Shown here in pieces: positions 50,324-57,546 of a DNA stretch of 61,416 nt (position 1 is the first letter of the stretch; the number at the start of each line of letters is the position of its first letter). The notes beneath the pieces were generated by a model. The model did no database searches and had not been told where the DNA came from. It worked only from the letters and a program-made list of their open reading frames with translations. This DNA is from Bacteroidales bacterium (lineage in GTDB: Bacteria > Bacteroidota > Bacteroidia > Bacteroidales > Bacteroidaceae): assembly GCA_004556745.1 (NCBI GenBank), contig SFFY01000015.1:1-61416 (forward strand). Direction: 5' to 3'. Both the position numbers and the translations under genes were made by a program.

Positions 50324-50521
50324 ATGAACATCTTTTTGAACGGACAGCAACAGCAGGCGCAGGCCACTACGCTTGCCGAACTTATTGCGTCCCTCTCGCT
50401 GCCTGCCGCCGGCGTGGCAGCCGCCGTGGAGGGCAAATTGGTGAAACGCACGGAATGGGAAACTTTCCCGCTCGCGGAGGGCATGCACATCACGGTGGTG
50501 CGCGCCGTGTGCGGAGGATAG
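50324..50521 (+). CDS. thiS: Thiamine biosynthesis sulfur carrier protein ThiS
   Basis: A 65-residue ubiquitin-like carrier ending in the required GG dipeptide (VVRAVCGG), which ThiF adenylates and which then carries the thiocarboxylate sulfur for the thiazole ring. The start MNIFLNGQQQ (50324) is chosen because it gives a normal ThiS length; the upstream open frame belongs to the leader. It is followed by octamer element F and thiG. Confidence 0.93.
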   Translation: MNIFLNGQQQQAQATTLAELIASLSLPAAGVAAAVEGKLVKRTEWETFPLAEGMHITVVRAVCGG

Positions 50522-50542
50522 GATATTATTAATAATATTGTG

Positions 50543-50635
50543 AACGAATACACAAGTAAACGAGCAAATATGACAAGTTAGTTTTGCAAGACTATTCTGT
50601 CTCGTCTACTTGTTTACTTGTCTACTCGTCTACTA
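50543..50635 (+). repeat. Octamer element copy F (thiS-thiG gap)
   Basis: The left arm is degenerate (ACACAAGTAAACGAGC, 50550-50565), and the core is shortened but keeps GACAAGTTAG and GCAAGACTATTCTGTCT. The right arm (50601-50635) is CGTCTACTTGTTTACTTGTC and two more octamers. It ends 17 bases before the thiG ATG, in the sense orientation. Confidence 0.78.
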
Positions 50636-50652
50636 ACACCAAATAATCATAT

Positions 50653-51423
50653 ATGTCAGATTTAATCATTGCCGGACGGACATTCAAGTCCCGTCTGTTT
50701 CTCGGCACGGGCAAGTTTCGCAGCAATGCCGAGATGAAAGAAGCCATTGCCGCCTCGGGCACAGAGATGGTGACGGTGGCCATGAAGCGGATAGAACTGG
50801 GCGACAGCGAGGACGATATGCTCGCCCACGTAGTGCGCCCCGAGATACAGCTGCTGCCCAACACGAGCGGCGTGCGCGATGCAGAAGAAGCCGTGTTTGC
50901 GGCGCAAATGTCGCGTGAGGCATTCGGCACACCGTGGCTCAAACTCGAAATCCACCCCGACCCGCGCTATCTCCTGCCCGACAGCACGGAGACGCTCCGT
51001 GCCACGGAAATGCTGGCTAAGGAAGGGTTCATCGTGCTGCCTTATTGCCAGGCCGACCCCACGCTCTGCAAACGACTCGAAGAGGCCGGCGCGGCCGCGG
51101 TCATGCCCCTCGGCGCACCCATTGGCAGCAACCTCGGCCTGCGCACGCGCGACTTCCTGCGCATCATCATCGAGCAGAGCAGTGTGCCCGTCATCGTGGA
51201 CGCAGGCATCGGTGCGCCGAGCCATGCGGCCGAGGCAATGGAAATGGGCGCAAGTGCCTGCCTCGTCAACACCGCCATCGCTGTGGCGGGCAACCCGAGC
51301 ACAATGGCTGCCGCTTTCCGAAAGGCTGTGGAAGCCGGGCGCGAAGCCTATGAAGCCGGGCTCGGCACTGCCTCGCTTAATTTCGAGGCAGAGGCAAGTT
51401 CGCCCCTCACCGCCTTTTTATAA
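50653..51423 (+). CDS. thiG: Thiazole synthase
   Basis: A 256-residue TIM-barrel enzyme assembling the thiazole phosphate from 1-deoxyxylulose 5-phosphate, dehydroglycine and ThiS thiocarboxylate. It begins with IIAGRTFKSRLFLGTGKF; the Schiff-base Lys lies in the WLKLEI block, and the phosphate-binding end includes PVIVDAGIGAPSHAAEAMEMG. It is the second gene of the thi operon in this window. Confidence 0.96.
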   Translation: MSDLIIAGRTFKSRLFLGTGKFRSNAEMKEAIAASGTEMVTVAMKRIELGDSEDDMLAHVVRPEIQLLPNTSGVRDAEEAVFAAQMSREAFGTPWLKLEIHPDPRYLLPDSTETLRATEMLAKEGFIVLPYCQADPTLCKRLEEAGAAAVMPLGAPIGSNLGLRTRDFLRIIIEQSSVPVIVDAGIGAPSHAAEAMEMGASACLVNTAIAVAGNPSTMAAAFRKAVEAGREAYEAGLGTASLNFEAEASSPLTAFL

Positions 51424-51425
51424 AA

Positions 51426-51583
51426 GTAGGGGCGTTTTGCAAAGATAGTGCAAGGTGAGCGCAATAGAGTTTGCTCTAATTGCCGAGCCGCAGCCTATCT
51501 TATTAAAAACGCCCGCCGTATGCCTCGCATGGAATATTGCAATAAGGCAATCATTAACCGGGCGTTTTGCAAAACGCCCCTAC
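51426..51583. repeat. Nested inverted repeats in the thiG-thiH gap
   Basis: GTAGGGGCGTTTTGCAAA (51426-51443) is the complement of TTTTGCAAAACGCCCCTAC near 51565-51583; the inner part GGGCGTTTTGCAAAACGCCC (51560-51579) is itself a perfect palindrome. Inside lies a variable-centre palindrome (51443-51500; ends AGATAG/CTATCT, centre AATAGAGTTTGCTCTAATT). A lone GTAGGGGCGTTTTG also occurs at 19515-19528. Confidence 0.7.
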
Positions 51584-51599
51584 AAACTCTCTCAAAAAA

Positions 51600-52730
51600 A
51601 TGTTTTCAGAAGAACTGCTGAAATACGATTGGGACGACATCACGCGGCGCATACATGCCAAGACCGCCGCCGACGTGCGCCGCGCCCTCTCCAAGCCCCA
51701 CTGCGACGTGGACGACTTCATGGCGCTGATATCTCCCGCCGCCGAGCCTTTTCTCGAACCGATGGCGCAACTCTCGCGCCGCTATACCGAGGAACGCTTC
51801 GGGCGCACCGTCTCGATGTTCATCCCCCTCTATCTCACAAACTCCTGCACCAACTCCTGCGTGTATTGCAGTTTCCACGTGGCCAACAAGATGCCGCGCA
51901 CCATCCTCACGCCCGAAGAAATGGTACGCGAGTACGAAGCCATCAAGCGCCTTGGTCCCTTTGAGAACCTGCTGCTCGTGACGGGCGAGAACCCCGCCAA
52001 AGCCGGCACAGCCTATCTCGCCAAGGCGCTCGACCTCGCCAAGCCCTATTTCTCAAACCTCAAAATCGAGGTGATGCCGCTATCCGAGGAGGATTACCGC
52101 ACGCTTACGCGCCACGGCATGAACGGTGTGATTTGCTTTCAGGAAACCTATCACCGCGAGAACTACAAACTCTACCACCCGCGCGGCATGAAGTCAAACT
52201 TCGAGTGGCGCGTAAACGGCTTCGACCGAATGGGCGCGGCGGGCGTGCATTCTATCGGCATGGGCGTGCTCATCGGCCTTGAAAAGGAATGGCGCACCGA
52301 CCTCACTATGATGGCCCTGCACCTGCGCTACCTGCAACGCCGCTACTGGCGCACGAAGTACAGTGTGAACTTCCCCCGCCTCTGTCCTGCCGAGAACGGC
52401 GGCTTCCAGCCCAACTGCGTGATGACGGACAAGGAGTTGGCGCAGCTAACCTTTGCCATGCGCATTTTCGACCACGATGTGGACATTTCCTATTCTACGC
52501 GTGAGAAAGCCGACTTCCGCAACCACATGGCGACGCTCGGCGTGACCACCATGTCGGCAGGCAGCCACACCGAACCGGGCGGCTATGCCACGCACGCCGA
52601 GGCCCTGGAGCAATTCTCCGTGGGCGACGCCCGCAGCGTGCGCAGCGTGGAAGAAGCCCTGCGGCGCGTGGGACGCGAACCTGTGTGGAAAGACTGGGAC
52701 AGCAGTTTCGACAATCCTAAGATGGTTTAA
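51600..52730 (+). CDS. thiH: 2-iminoacetate (dehydroglycine) synthase
   Basis: A 376-residue radical SAM enzyme cleaving tyrosine to dehydroglycine for thiazole synthesis in anaerobes. The cluster motif is CTNSCVYCSF, followed by VTGENP and the long tail typical of ThiH (SYSTREKADFRNHMATLGVT, TMSAGSHTEPGGY). The start MFSEELLKYDW (51600) is preferred over an upstream Met at 51567. It is the third gene of the operon; thiF follows after 2 bases. Confidence 0.95.
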   Translation: MFSEELLKYDWDDITRRIHAKTAADVRRALSKPHCDVDDFMALISPAAEPFLEPMAQLSRRYTEERFGRTVSMFIPLYLTNSCTNSCVYCSFHVANKMPRTILTPEEMVREYEAIKRLGPFENLLLVTGENPAKAGTAYLAKALDLAKPYFSNLKIEVMPLSEEDYRTLTRHGMNGVICFQETYHRENYKLYHPRGMKSNFEWRVNGFDRMGAAGVHSIGMGVLIGLEKEWRTDLTMMALHLRYLQRRYWRTKYSVNFPRLCPAENGGFQPNCVMTDKELAQLTFAMRIFDHDVDISYSTREKADFRNHMATLGVTTMSAGSHTEPGGYATHAEALEQFSVGDARSVRSVEEALRRVGREPVWKDWDSSFDNPKMV

Positions 52731-52732
52731 CT

Positions 52733-53434
52733 ATGATGAGACACACTGACCGCTATGCCCGGCAGATGCTTCTGCCTGAAATCGGTGCGGAGGGACAGGA
52801 AAAATTGCGCCGCGCCCGTGTGCTTTTAGTCGGCGCGGGAGGACTGGGTAGCCCCATCGCGCTCTATCTCGTTGGAGCCGGTATAGGTAGCCTCACGATA
52901 GTGGACGACGACGTTGTAAGCGTTTCCAATCTCCACCGCCAAGTGCTCTATGGCGAGGACGAAGTGGGACAGCCTAAGGCCGAATGTGCCGCGCGGCGCT
53001 TACGCCGGCTTAACGGCGAGGTGCAAATACAGCCCATCGTCGCTCGCTTTACAAAAGACAACGCCGACATGGTGGCTGACTACGATGCCGTGATTGACGG
53101 TTGCGACAACTTTGCCACGCGCTTCCTCATCGACGATGCCTGCCGCCGCCACGCCGTGCCCTATATATATGGTGCCATTTGCGGTCTCACGGGCCAGGTT
53201 TCCGTGTTCCACTATGGCGTGGAGCCACGCAGTTACCGCGACCTCTTCTCAGAAGAAGACTTGATGCAAGCGCCCCTGCCGCCGAAGGCCGTGATAGGCC
53301 CCACACCCGGCGTTGTGGGCAGCGTGGAAGTACACCAAGCCCTGCAAGTGCTCGCCGGCTACGGCGCGCCCCTTTGCGGCAAACTTTGGACAATAGACTT
53401 TTCCACGATGCAAACACAAACCATCGAGTTTTGA
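52733..53434 (+). CDS. thiF: ThiF/MoeB-type adenylyltransferase
   Basis: A 233-residue E1-like enzyme that adenylates the C-terminal Gly of ThiS. The nucleotide-binding motif is LLVGAGGLGSPIALYLVGAG, followed by the Arg-finger region SVSNLHRQVLYGEDEVGQPKA and DGCDNFATRFLIDDA. The two zinc CxxC pairs of ThiF and MoeB are missing: the expected CYRC region reads SYRDLF and the second site reads PLPPKAVIGPTPG. The gene is last in the operon. The enzyme may therefore be a zinc-free variant. Confidence 0.9.
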   Translation: MMRHTDRYARQMLLPEIGAEGQEKLRRARVLLVGAGGLGSPIALYLVGAGIGSLTIVDDDVVSVSNLHRQVLYGEDEVGQPKAECAARRLRRLNGEVQIQPIVARFTKDNADMVADYDAVIDGCDNFATRFLIDDACRRHAVPYIYGAICGLTGQVSVFHYGVEPRSYRDLFSEEDLMQAPLPPKAVIGPTPGVVGSVEVHQALQVLAGYGAPLCGKLWTIDFSTMQTQTIEF

Positions 53435-53437
53435 TAA

Positions 53438-53487
53438 ATACTAAACACAGAGAGCGAGCCGTGCGGCTCGCTCTCTGTGTTTAGTAT
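53438..53487. terminator. Bidirectional terminator between thiF and the barrel gene
   Basis: ATACTAAACACAGAGAGC and the following GAGCC pair with the complementary arm ending in TTTAGTAT: a perfect 23-bp stem (53438-53460 with 53465-53487) and a 4-base loop, between convergent genes. Confidence 0.9.
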
Positions 53488-53504
53488 ATCAGAAAAATGC
53501 TGTT

Positions 53505-54245
53505 TTAGAAAGTCCAACCAATGCGGAAGGAAGGCATAGCATAAAGTTTCAGATTAACCTTCTTGTTGTCGTCTGTACTTGTAATTGAGGGTTGATCCGT
53601 CACTTTCTTTTCCCATTCGCTGTCTTTTTGCGTAGACACCTTCATGCCAAACTCAGCACCGATGAAGAGACCTTTGTAAACATAGAAATCAGCACCGGTG
53701 AAGATATTTACATTAAAGCCAAAATAGGCGCGGTCGTCTGCGTTCTTGCCGCGACCCGTATATTCGGTTGTTACCCATTTTTTTCCTTGCGGATTGTATT
53801 GGGTGGGGTTGGGCTCGTAATGCGATTCAGTGTAAGAGTAATTTTGTTTGGTGATACCCAGTGAGGCACCGGCAAAGAGGTCGAAGCGACCACGCTGCAA
53901 GAAATGATACTCATAACCGAGGTCAAGACTGAAGTGCCCTGCCTTGCTTTCACTCTCTTTTTCTTTTGTTCCGTTTACATCGCTTTCTTCTGCGTTGTCC
54001 TTGGTCAGGCCGAATCCGAGGCCGAGGCGAACGGCGTGCTTCTTGGTGATGAAGTAGCGAACGCGCAGAGCTTCAAGCTCGAACGTATGGCCGTTTTGGT
54101 CAAACGGATTGAAAGAGAGTTCTGTGCTAAACTTACCGTCCTCGGGACCGAAAGCTTTGCATGCGTCCTTGCACTTGTCTTGTGCAAAAGCTGTGCTTAC
54201 GCTTACTGCGCAGGCTGCCAACAGCATCAAAAAAGATTTTTTCAT
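53505..54245 (-). CDS. Outer-membrane beta-barrel protein
   Basis: A 246-residue exported protein: signal peptide MKKSFLMLLAACAVSVSTAFA, then alternating polar and hydrophobic strands (EALRVRYFITKKHAVRLGLGF, cut by loops; FSLDLGYEYHFLQRGRFDLFAG) and a final Phe (FRIGWTF), as in OmpA/OmpX-like barrels. Two Cys near the mature N-terminus (DKCKDACK) may form a disulfide. Its function is unknown. A TATATTTG box lies on the minus strand at 54318-54311. Confidence 0.8.
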   Translation of the reverse strand: MKKSFLMLLAACAVSVSTAFAQDKCKDACKAFGPEDGKFSTELSFNPFDQNGHTFELEALRVRYFITKKHAVRLGLGFGLTKDNAEESDVNGTKEKESESKAGHFSLDLGYEYHFLQRGRFDLFAGASLGITKQNYSYTESHYEPNPTQYNPQGKKWVTTEYTGRGKNADDRAYFGFNVNIFTGADFYVYKGLFIGAEFGMKVSTQKDSEWEKKVTDQPSITSTDDNKKVNLKLYAMPSFRIGWTF

Positions 54246-54560
54246 AAAAATGCTTGATTTGGGTTAGTAAAACAATGATTTTAATAAAACAGTCTTAATT
54301 AACTGCAACGCAAATATACAATGTGTTTTATTTGCCTACACAGTAATATAGTTAATCTTTATTAAAAGAAAAGATATTTTACCGAATAGTAGTCGCAGTG
54401 TTGCTTGATTTTCGTTCTCGCTTGTTCTTATGGCGTTCTCTCAGCAAAAGGGGCTTGTTAATATAAATTAGGATTGCCCCAATAATCTTATTCCTGCCTT
54501 TGTGCTTGCGTGCACTTGTCTTCTTCTATGGGATTGCTGGCGATGTCGTTTGCGTGAATA
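54246..54560. other. AT-rich gene-free stretch
   Basis: Apart from the -7 box near 54311-54318, I see no gene, repeat or RNA here. It forms the left edge of the AT-rich region that contains the restriction island. Confidence 0.5.
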
Positions 54561-54563
54561 GCA

Positions 54564-54598
54564 AAAAGGAGCACAACTTGAGAGGTTGTGCTCCTTTT
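54564..54598 (-). terminator. Terminator of the short unit
   Basis: AAAAGGAGCACAAC pairs with GTTGTGCTCCTTTT around a 7-base loop; on the minus strand it ends in TTTTT. It is also plausible on the plus strand, but no plus-strand gene precedes it. Confidence 0.8.
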
Positions 54599-54660
54599 GA
54601 TATTATGTATGTTGCGGACAGTAATCCGCCGTTTGTTACTTCACCTCCTCGAAAACGACT

Positions 54661-54738
54661 TTAACTGACTATCAATGCGTTAGCACCGGATGTTGCACAC
54701 ATGTCGCAAAAACGGAAATAACCATTGATAATCAACAT
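54661..54738 (-). CDS. Possible 25-residue peptide
   Basis: ATG (54738) to TAA (54661) encodes 25 residues, beginning MLIINGYFRFCDMC and ending GANALIVS. The predicted transcript start is about 9 bases before this ATG, a normal spacing for this group. The two Cys residues are separated by two residues (CDMC). Whether it is translated is unknown. Homology cannot be tested here. Confidence 0.35.
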   Translation of the reverse strand: MLIINGYFRFCDMCATSGANALIVS

Positions 54739-54753
54739 GTTACAAAATCACTA

Positions 54754-54785
54754 CAAAGGTATATATTTTCGCCCGAATAACCAAA
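54754..54785 (-). promoter_or_regulatory. Consensus promoter of the short unit
   Basis: On the minus strand TTTG (54785-54782), a 20-base spacer, then TACCTTTG (54761-54754), the same arrangement as the abi promoter. Confidence 0.7.
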
Positions 54786-55193
54786 AGGAAACACAGGAAA
54801 AATCACAAACATGCCACATTTTCTTGTTTTTGGTTGGATATAGAATGTAGAAATCATAAACATAGTCATTACCAAAATCTGCCAATACTGTCAAGTTTTA
54901 GTCGTGAGGCTTGTCTTGGTCGCATTAAATATCTGCCACTCTTGGCACTTTCTTATTTAGGAATGCCTGTAAAAAAGTTCTATTATCTCAGTCTCCAGCA
55001 AATTGCCAGCAAATTAAATTATGCTCGGAGAGGAATGCGATTACGTTGCCAAAATGACTTGTTTGTGCCAATGATAGGGCCAAATACTTGATAAAATCAT
55101 CAAATTTTCACCACAAACAATAAAAATTAAGTGTGTTCTACTGAATTATGAATAAATTTTTGTATCTTTGTCCTCAAATAAGAGAAATCTATC
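54786..55193. other. AT-rich leader region before the restriction island
   Basis: About 400 AT-rich bases with no convincing gene; the short ORF at 54834-55091 has no recognisable features. TATCTTTG at 55163-55170 is a good -7 box for the XRE regulator whose ATG is at 55194. Confidence 0.55.
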
Positions 55194-55409
55194 ATGGCAA
55201 AATTAAATCGTATAAGAATTGTTCTGGCTGAACGCGATCTAAATAACAAGTGGTTGGCAGATAAGCTTGGAAAGGATCAGGCAACTATTTCCAAGTGGGT
55301 CACCAATACCACCCAGCCCAGCCTTGAAGCCCTCATTGCAATAGCCAATGCGCTTGAAGTGCCTGTGCAGAAGTTGGTGAGACAAGAAGAATTCAATCAA
55401 GAGAAATAA
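55194..55409 (+). CDS. XRE-family transcriptional regulator
   Basis: A 71-residue helix-turn-helix protein: RIRIVLAERDLNNKWLADKLGKDQATISKWVTN covers helices 1-4, with recognition helix region QATISKW, and the end NALEVPVQKLV. This is a common small regulator of restriction-modification and phage-related genes. It is first in the run of restriction genes and lies 9 bases before the AlbA_2 gene, so it probably regulates that operon, including itself. Confidence 0.88.
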   Translation: MAKLNRIRIVLAERDLNNKWLADKLGKDQATISKWVTNTTQPSLEALIAIANALEVPVQKLVRQEEFNQEK

Positions 55410-55418
55410 GCCTAAACG

Positions 55419-56833
55419 ATGACAATAGAAGAAATACAAGCTCGCAAAGAATGCCAGACATTCGATTGTAAGAGCATTCAGATTGCCCCCAAGGCATTAG
55501 CAATACCCATTGTGGCTATGGCTAATGCCGATGGTGGTGTGCTTGCCATTGGCGTTTCTGACAAGACTCGCAGAATAGAAGGGATTGACGGAAACGATGA
55601 ACGGCTCAATGAGTTGCTTCGCGTCCCTTTCGACTTCTGCAATCCGTCTGTTAAAGTTAGGTGCGAGTATCTGCCTTGTACGGATTATAGTGGTAAGGAG
55701 AATCGCATTCTTCTGATGCACATTCCTGCAAGCGGACAACTTCATACCAATCAGGCGGACGAATGTTTCATGCGTGTTGGCGACAAGAGCAAGAAACTCA
55801 ACTTTGACGAACGCATGCAACTCCTCTATGATAAGGGCGAACGATATTACGAGGACAAAGATGTTTATGGTGCTACCATCGATGATATTGACATGACTCT
55901 TGTCAATGATTATATTAGTGTCATCGGCTATGGGAAGTCTGGCATGGAGTATCTGCGAGAGAATAATGATTTCGTTATAGAGGCAGATGGGCAGCAGAAA
56001 GTAAGTACTGCATGCATCCTTCTCTTTGGCAAGAATCCACAGCGTTTCTTCCCTCGTGCCCGCACTCGCTTCATCCGTTATGAAGGAAAAGAGGAGAAAG
56101 TGGGCAGAGACATGAATGGTATCAAGGATGTGACATTCGAGGGGGCCATACTTCAGCAGGTTCGAAGCACTATCAGCTATTTGGAAACGCACGTCGCAAC
56201 TACTCAAAGTACGCCATACAAGAGATGGTTGTCAATAGTTGCTGTCACAGAGCCTACAACATCAAAGGCACCGAGATACAGATAAAGATGTTCGACGATC
56301 GCCTTGTCTTTGAGACTCCAGGAGACTTGCCTGGGCTAGTGAGACCAGACAACATACGTCATACCCACTTTTCTCGTAATCCCAAGATCGCCCAATACCT
56401 AAAGGCATACAACTATGTCAAGGAGTTTGGCGAGGGTATTGACCGTATCTGTAGCGAGTTGGAAACAAAAGGTTGTGCTATCCCATCATTCCATGTCGAT
56501 GCATTCATCCTGAAGGCAACATTGATGGCAGAGTGGACAACCGAAAATGAGTTTGATCGTTCAAGTACCGTCCAAGTACCGTCTAACTATCGTCCAAGTT
56601 CCGTTCAAGTAGAAAAGTTGGTTCAACTAATGCATGACGAGTATTTAAATGTCAGCAAAATGATGGAGCTATGTGGTATTAAACATAGAATGACTTTCCG
56701 TGATAATTATATAAATCCAGCACTTAGTGATGGGTCTATAGAAAGAAAATATCCTGACCAGCCTAATCACCCCAAACAAATGTACCGTCTTACGGAACAG
56801 GCTAAGGTATGGAAGTTGAATAATATTGATTAA
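55419..56833 (+). pseudogene. Frameshifted AlbA_2-domain ATP-binding protein
   Basis: Two overlapping ORFs make up one protein. The first (55419-56285) begins with an AlbA_2 domain (QTFDCKSIQIAPKALAIPIVAMANADGG, split by a linker) and continues to SYLETH near 56190. The second (frame of the ATG at 56225) continues RRNYSKYAIQEMVVNSCCHR and FETPGDLPGLV, a HATPase-type region, then a VPSNYRPS linker and a winged-helix end. The change at 56190-56195 equals loss of one base. Such proteins commonly sit in type I restriction loci as putative regulators or effectors. A sequencing error or -1 shift is also possible; no slippery heptamer is present. Confidence 0.82.
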
Positions 56834-56839
56834 TGCAAT

Positions 56840-57493
56840 ATGAGTAAGATTGACAACGAAATAAAAGAAGGAACTCCACATTTCAAGAAAGGCGATGCTT
56901 TTGTAGAAAGCACTCCGCACCCTATCGTTTTCATGGAGGTTAACGAGGTGGAAGTGGGACCTGGCGATAAAGACTTCTGCATTGTAACATGGTACTCTCT
57001 TAGCGAAAGTGGTCTCAATGCTCAGCGTCGATTCCCTATGGTTGCTGTTGGTGGAGGGTTCGGCAACTTCGAACCAATCTCTCGGAAACTTCTCAAAGAG
57101 GTCAAAAGCCTGATGCGCCAATTTGATGTGGAAGCAAAACAGCTGACGGATAAGAAAGAAGCGAAATCATTGTTGAGAGAATATACTCGCAAGTTGGCAG
57201 AGCTTCTTCCCGATGCCGAAGAAAGACTTGCGATAGCAGAGCAAGAAGCAAAGAAGATAGTGACATACAAATGGCTCGACTGCACCGATGACAATTACTG
57301 GATGGAAGAAGATCCTGACCTCAATGACATGTACGTTACACTTGTCAGTTACTCTTCCGAATCACACGATGATGAGAACAACGCAAACATTACCGTACAA
57401 TTTCTCTATCTGCATGATGACTGCCCGTATGGCTGGGATACGCTTGCAAAATGTGGGGCCAAGTATATGGTGATAGAGAGACCGAAGAAGTAA
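56840..57493 (+). CDS. Hypothetical protein in the restriction island
   Basis: A 217-residue soluble protein, not recognised. The first 90 residues are beta-rich (HPIVFMEVNEVEVGPGDKDF), followed by a basic helical stretch (about 85-140, KLLKEVKSLMRQFDVEAKQL, then KLAELLPDAEERLAIAEQEAKK) that could be a coiled coil, and an acidic C-terminal region (TDDNYWMEEDPDLND). It lies 6 bases after the AlbA_2 gene and 53 bases before hsdM, so it is in the same operon. Confidence 0.7.
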   Translation: MSKIDNEIKEGTPHFKKGDAFVESTPHPIVFMEVNEVEVGPGDKDFCIVTWYSLSESGLNAQRRFPMVAVGGGFGNFEPISRKLLKEVKSLMRQFDVEAKQLTDKKEAKSLLREYTRKLAELLPDAEERLAIAEQEAKKIVTYKWLDCTDDNYWMEEDPDLNDMYVTLVSYSSESHDDENNANITVQFLYLHDDCPYGWDTLAKCGAKYMVIERPKK

Positions 57494-57546
57494 ATCATAT
57501 TGATGTGATTATAGTTGGTGGAGAAATAGAAGAACAACAAGTAGAT

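Larger units (their letters stand above)
54564..54747 (-). ncRNA. Putative short transcript from its own promoter to a terminator
   Basis: A consensus promoter (54785-54754) and an intrinsic terminator (54598-54564) on the minus strand bound a predicted RNA of about 180 bases. It holds one small ORF (54738-54661). Nothing in it matches a known RNA I can name. It could be a small mRNA, a regulatory RNA, or the two ends of a gene deleted in between. Confidence 0.5.

Noticed and set aside
54834..55091. 85-residue ORF before the XRE gene
   Set aside because: No recognisable domain or promoter, and an unusual composition; it looks like an open frame in AT-rich spacer DNA.
56180..56230. Programmed -1 frameshift in the AlbA_2 gene
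   Set aside because: No slippery heptamer (X XXY YYZ) or downstream pseudoknot was seen; a mutation or error is simpler.
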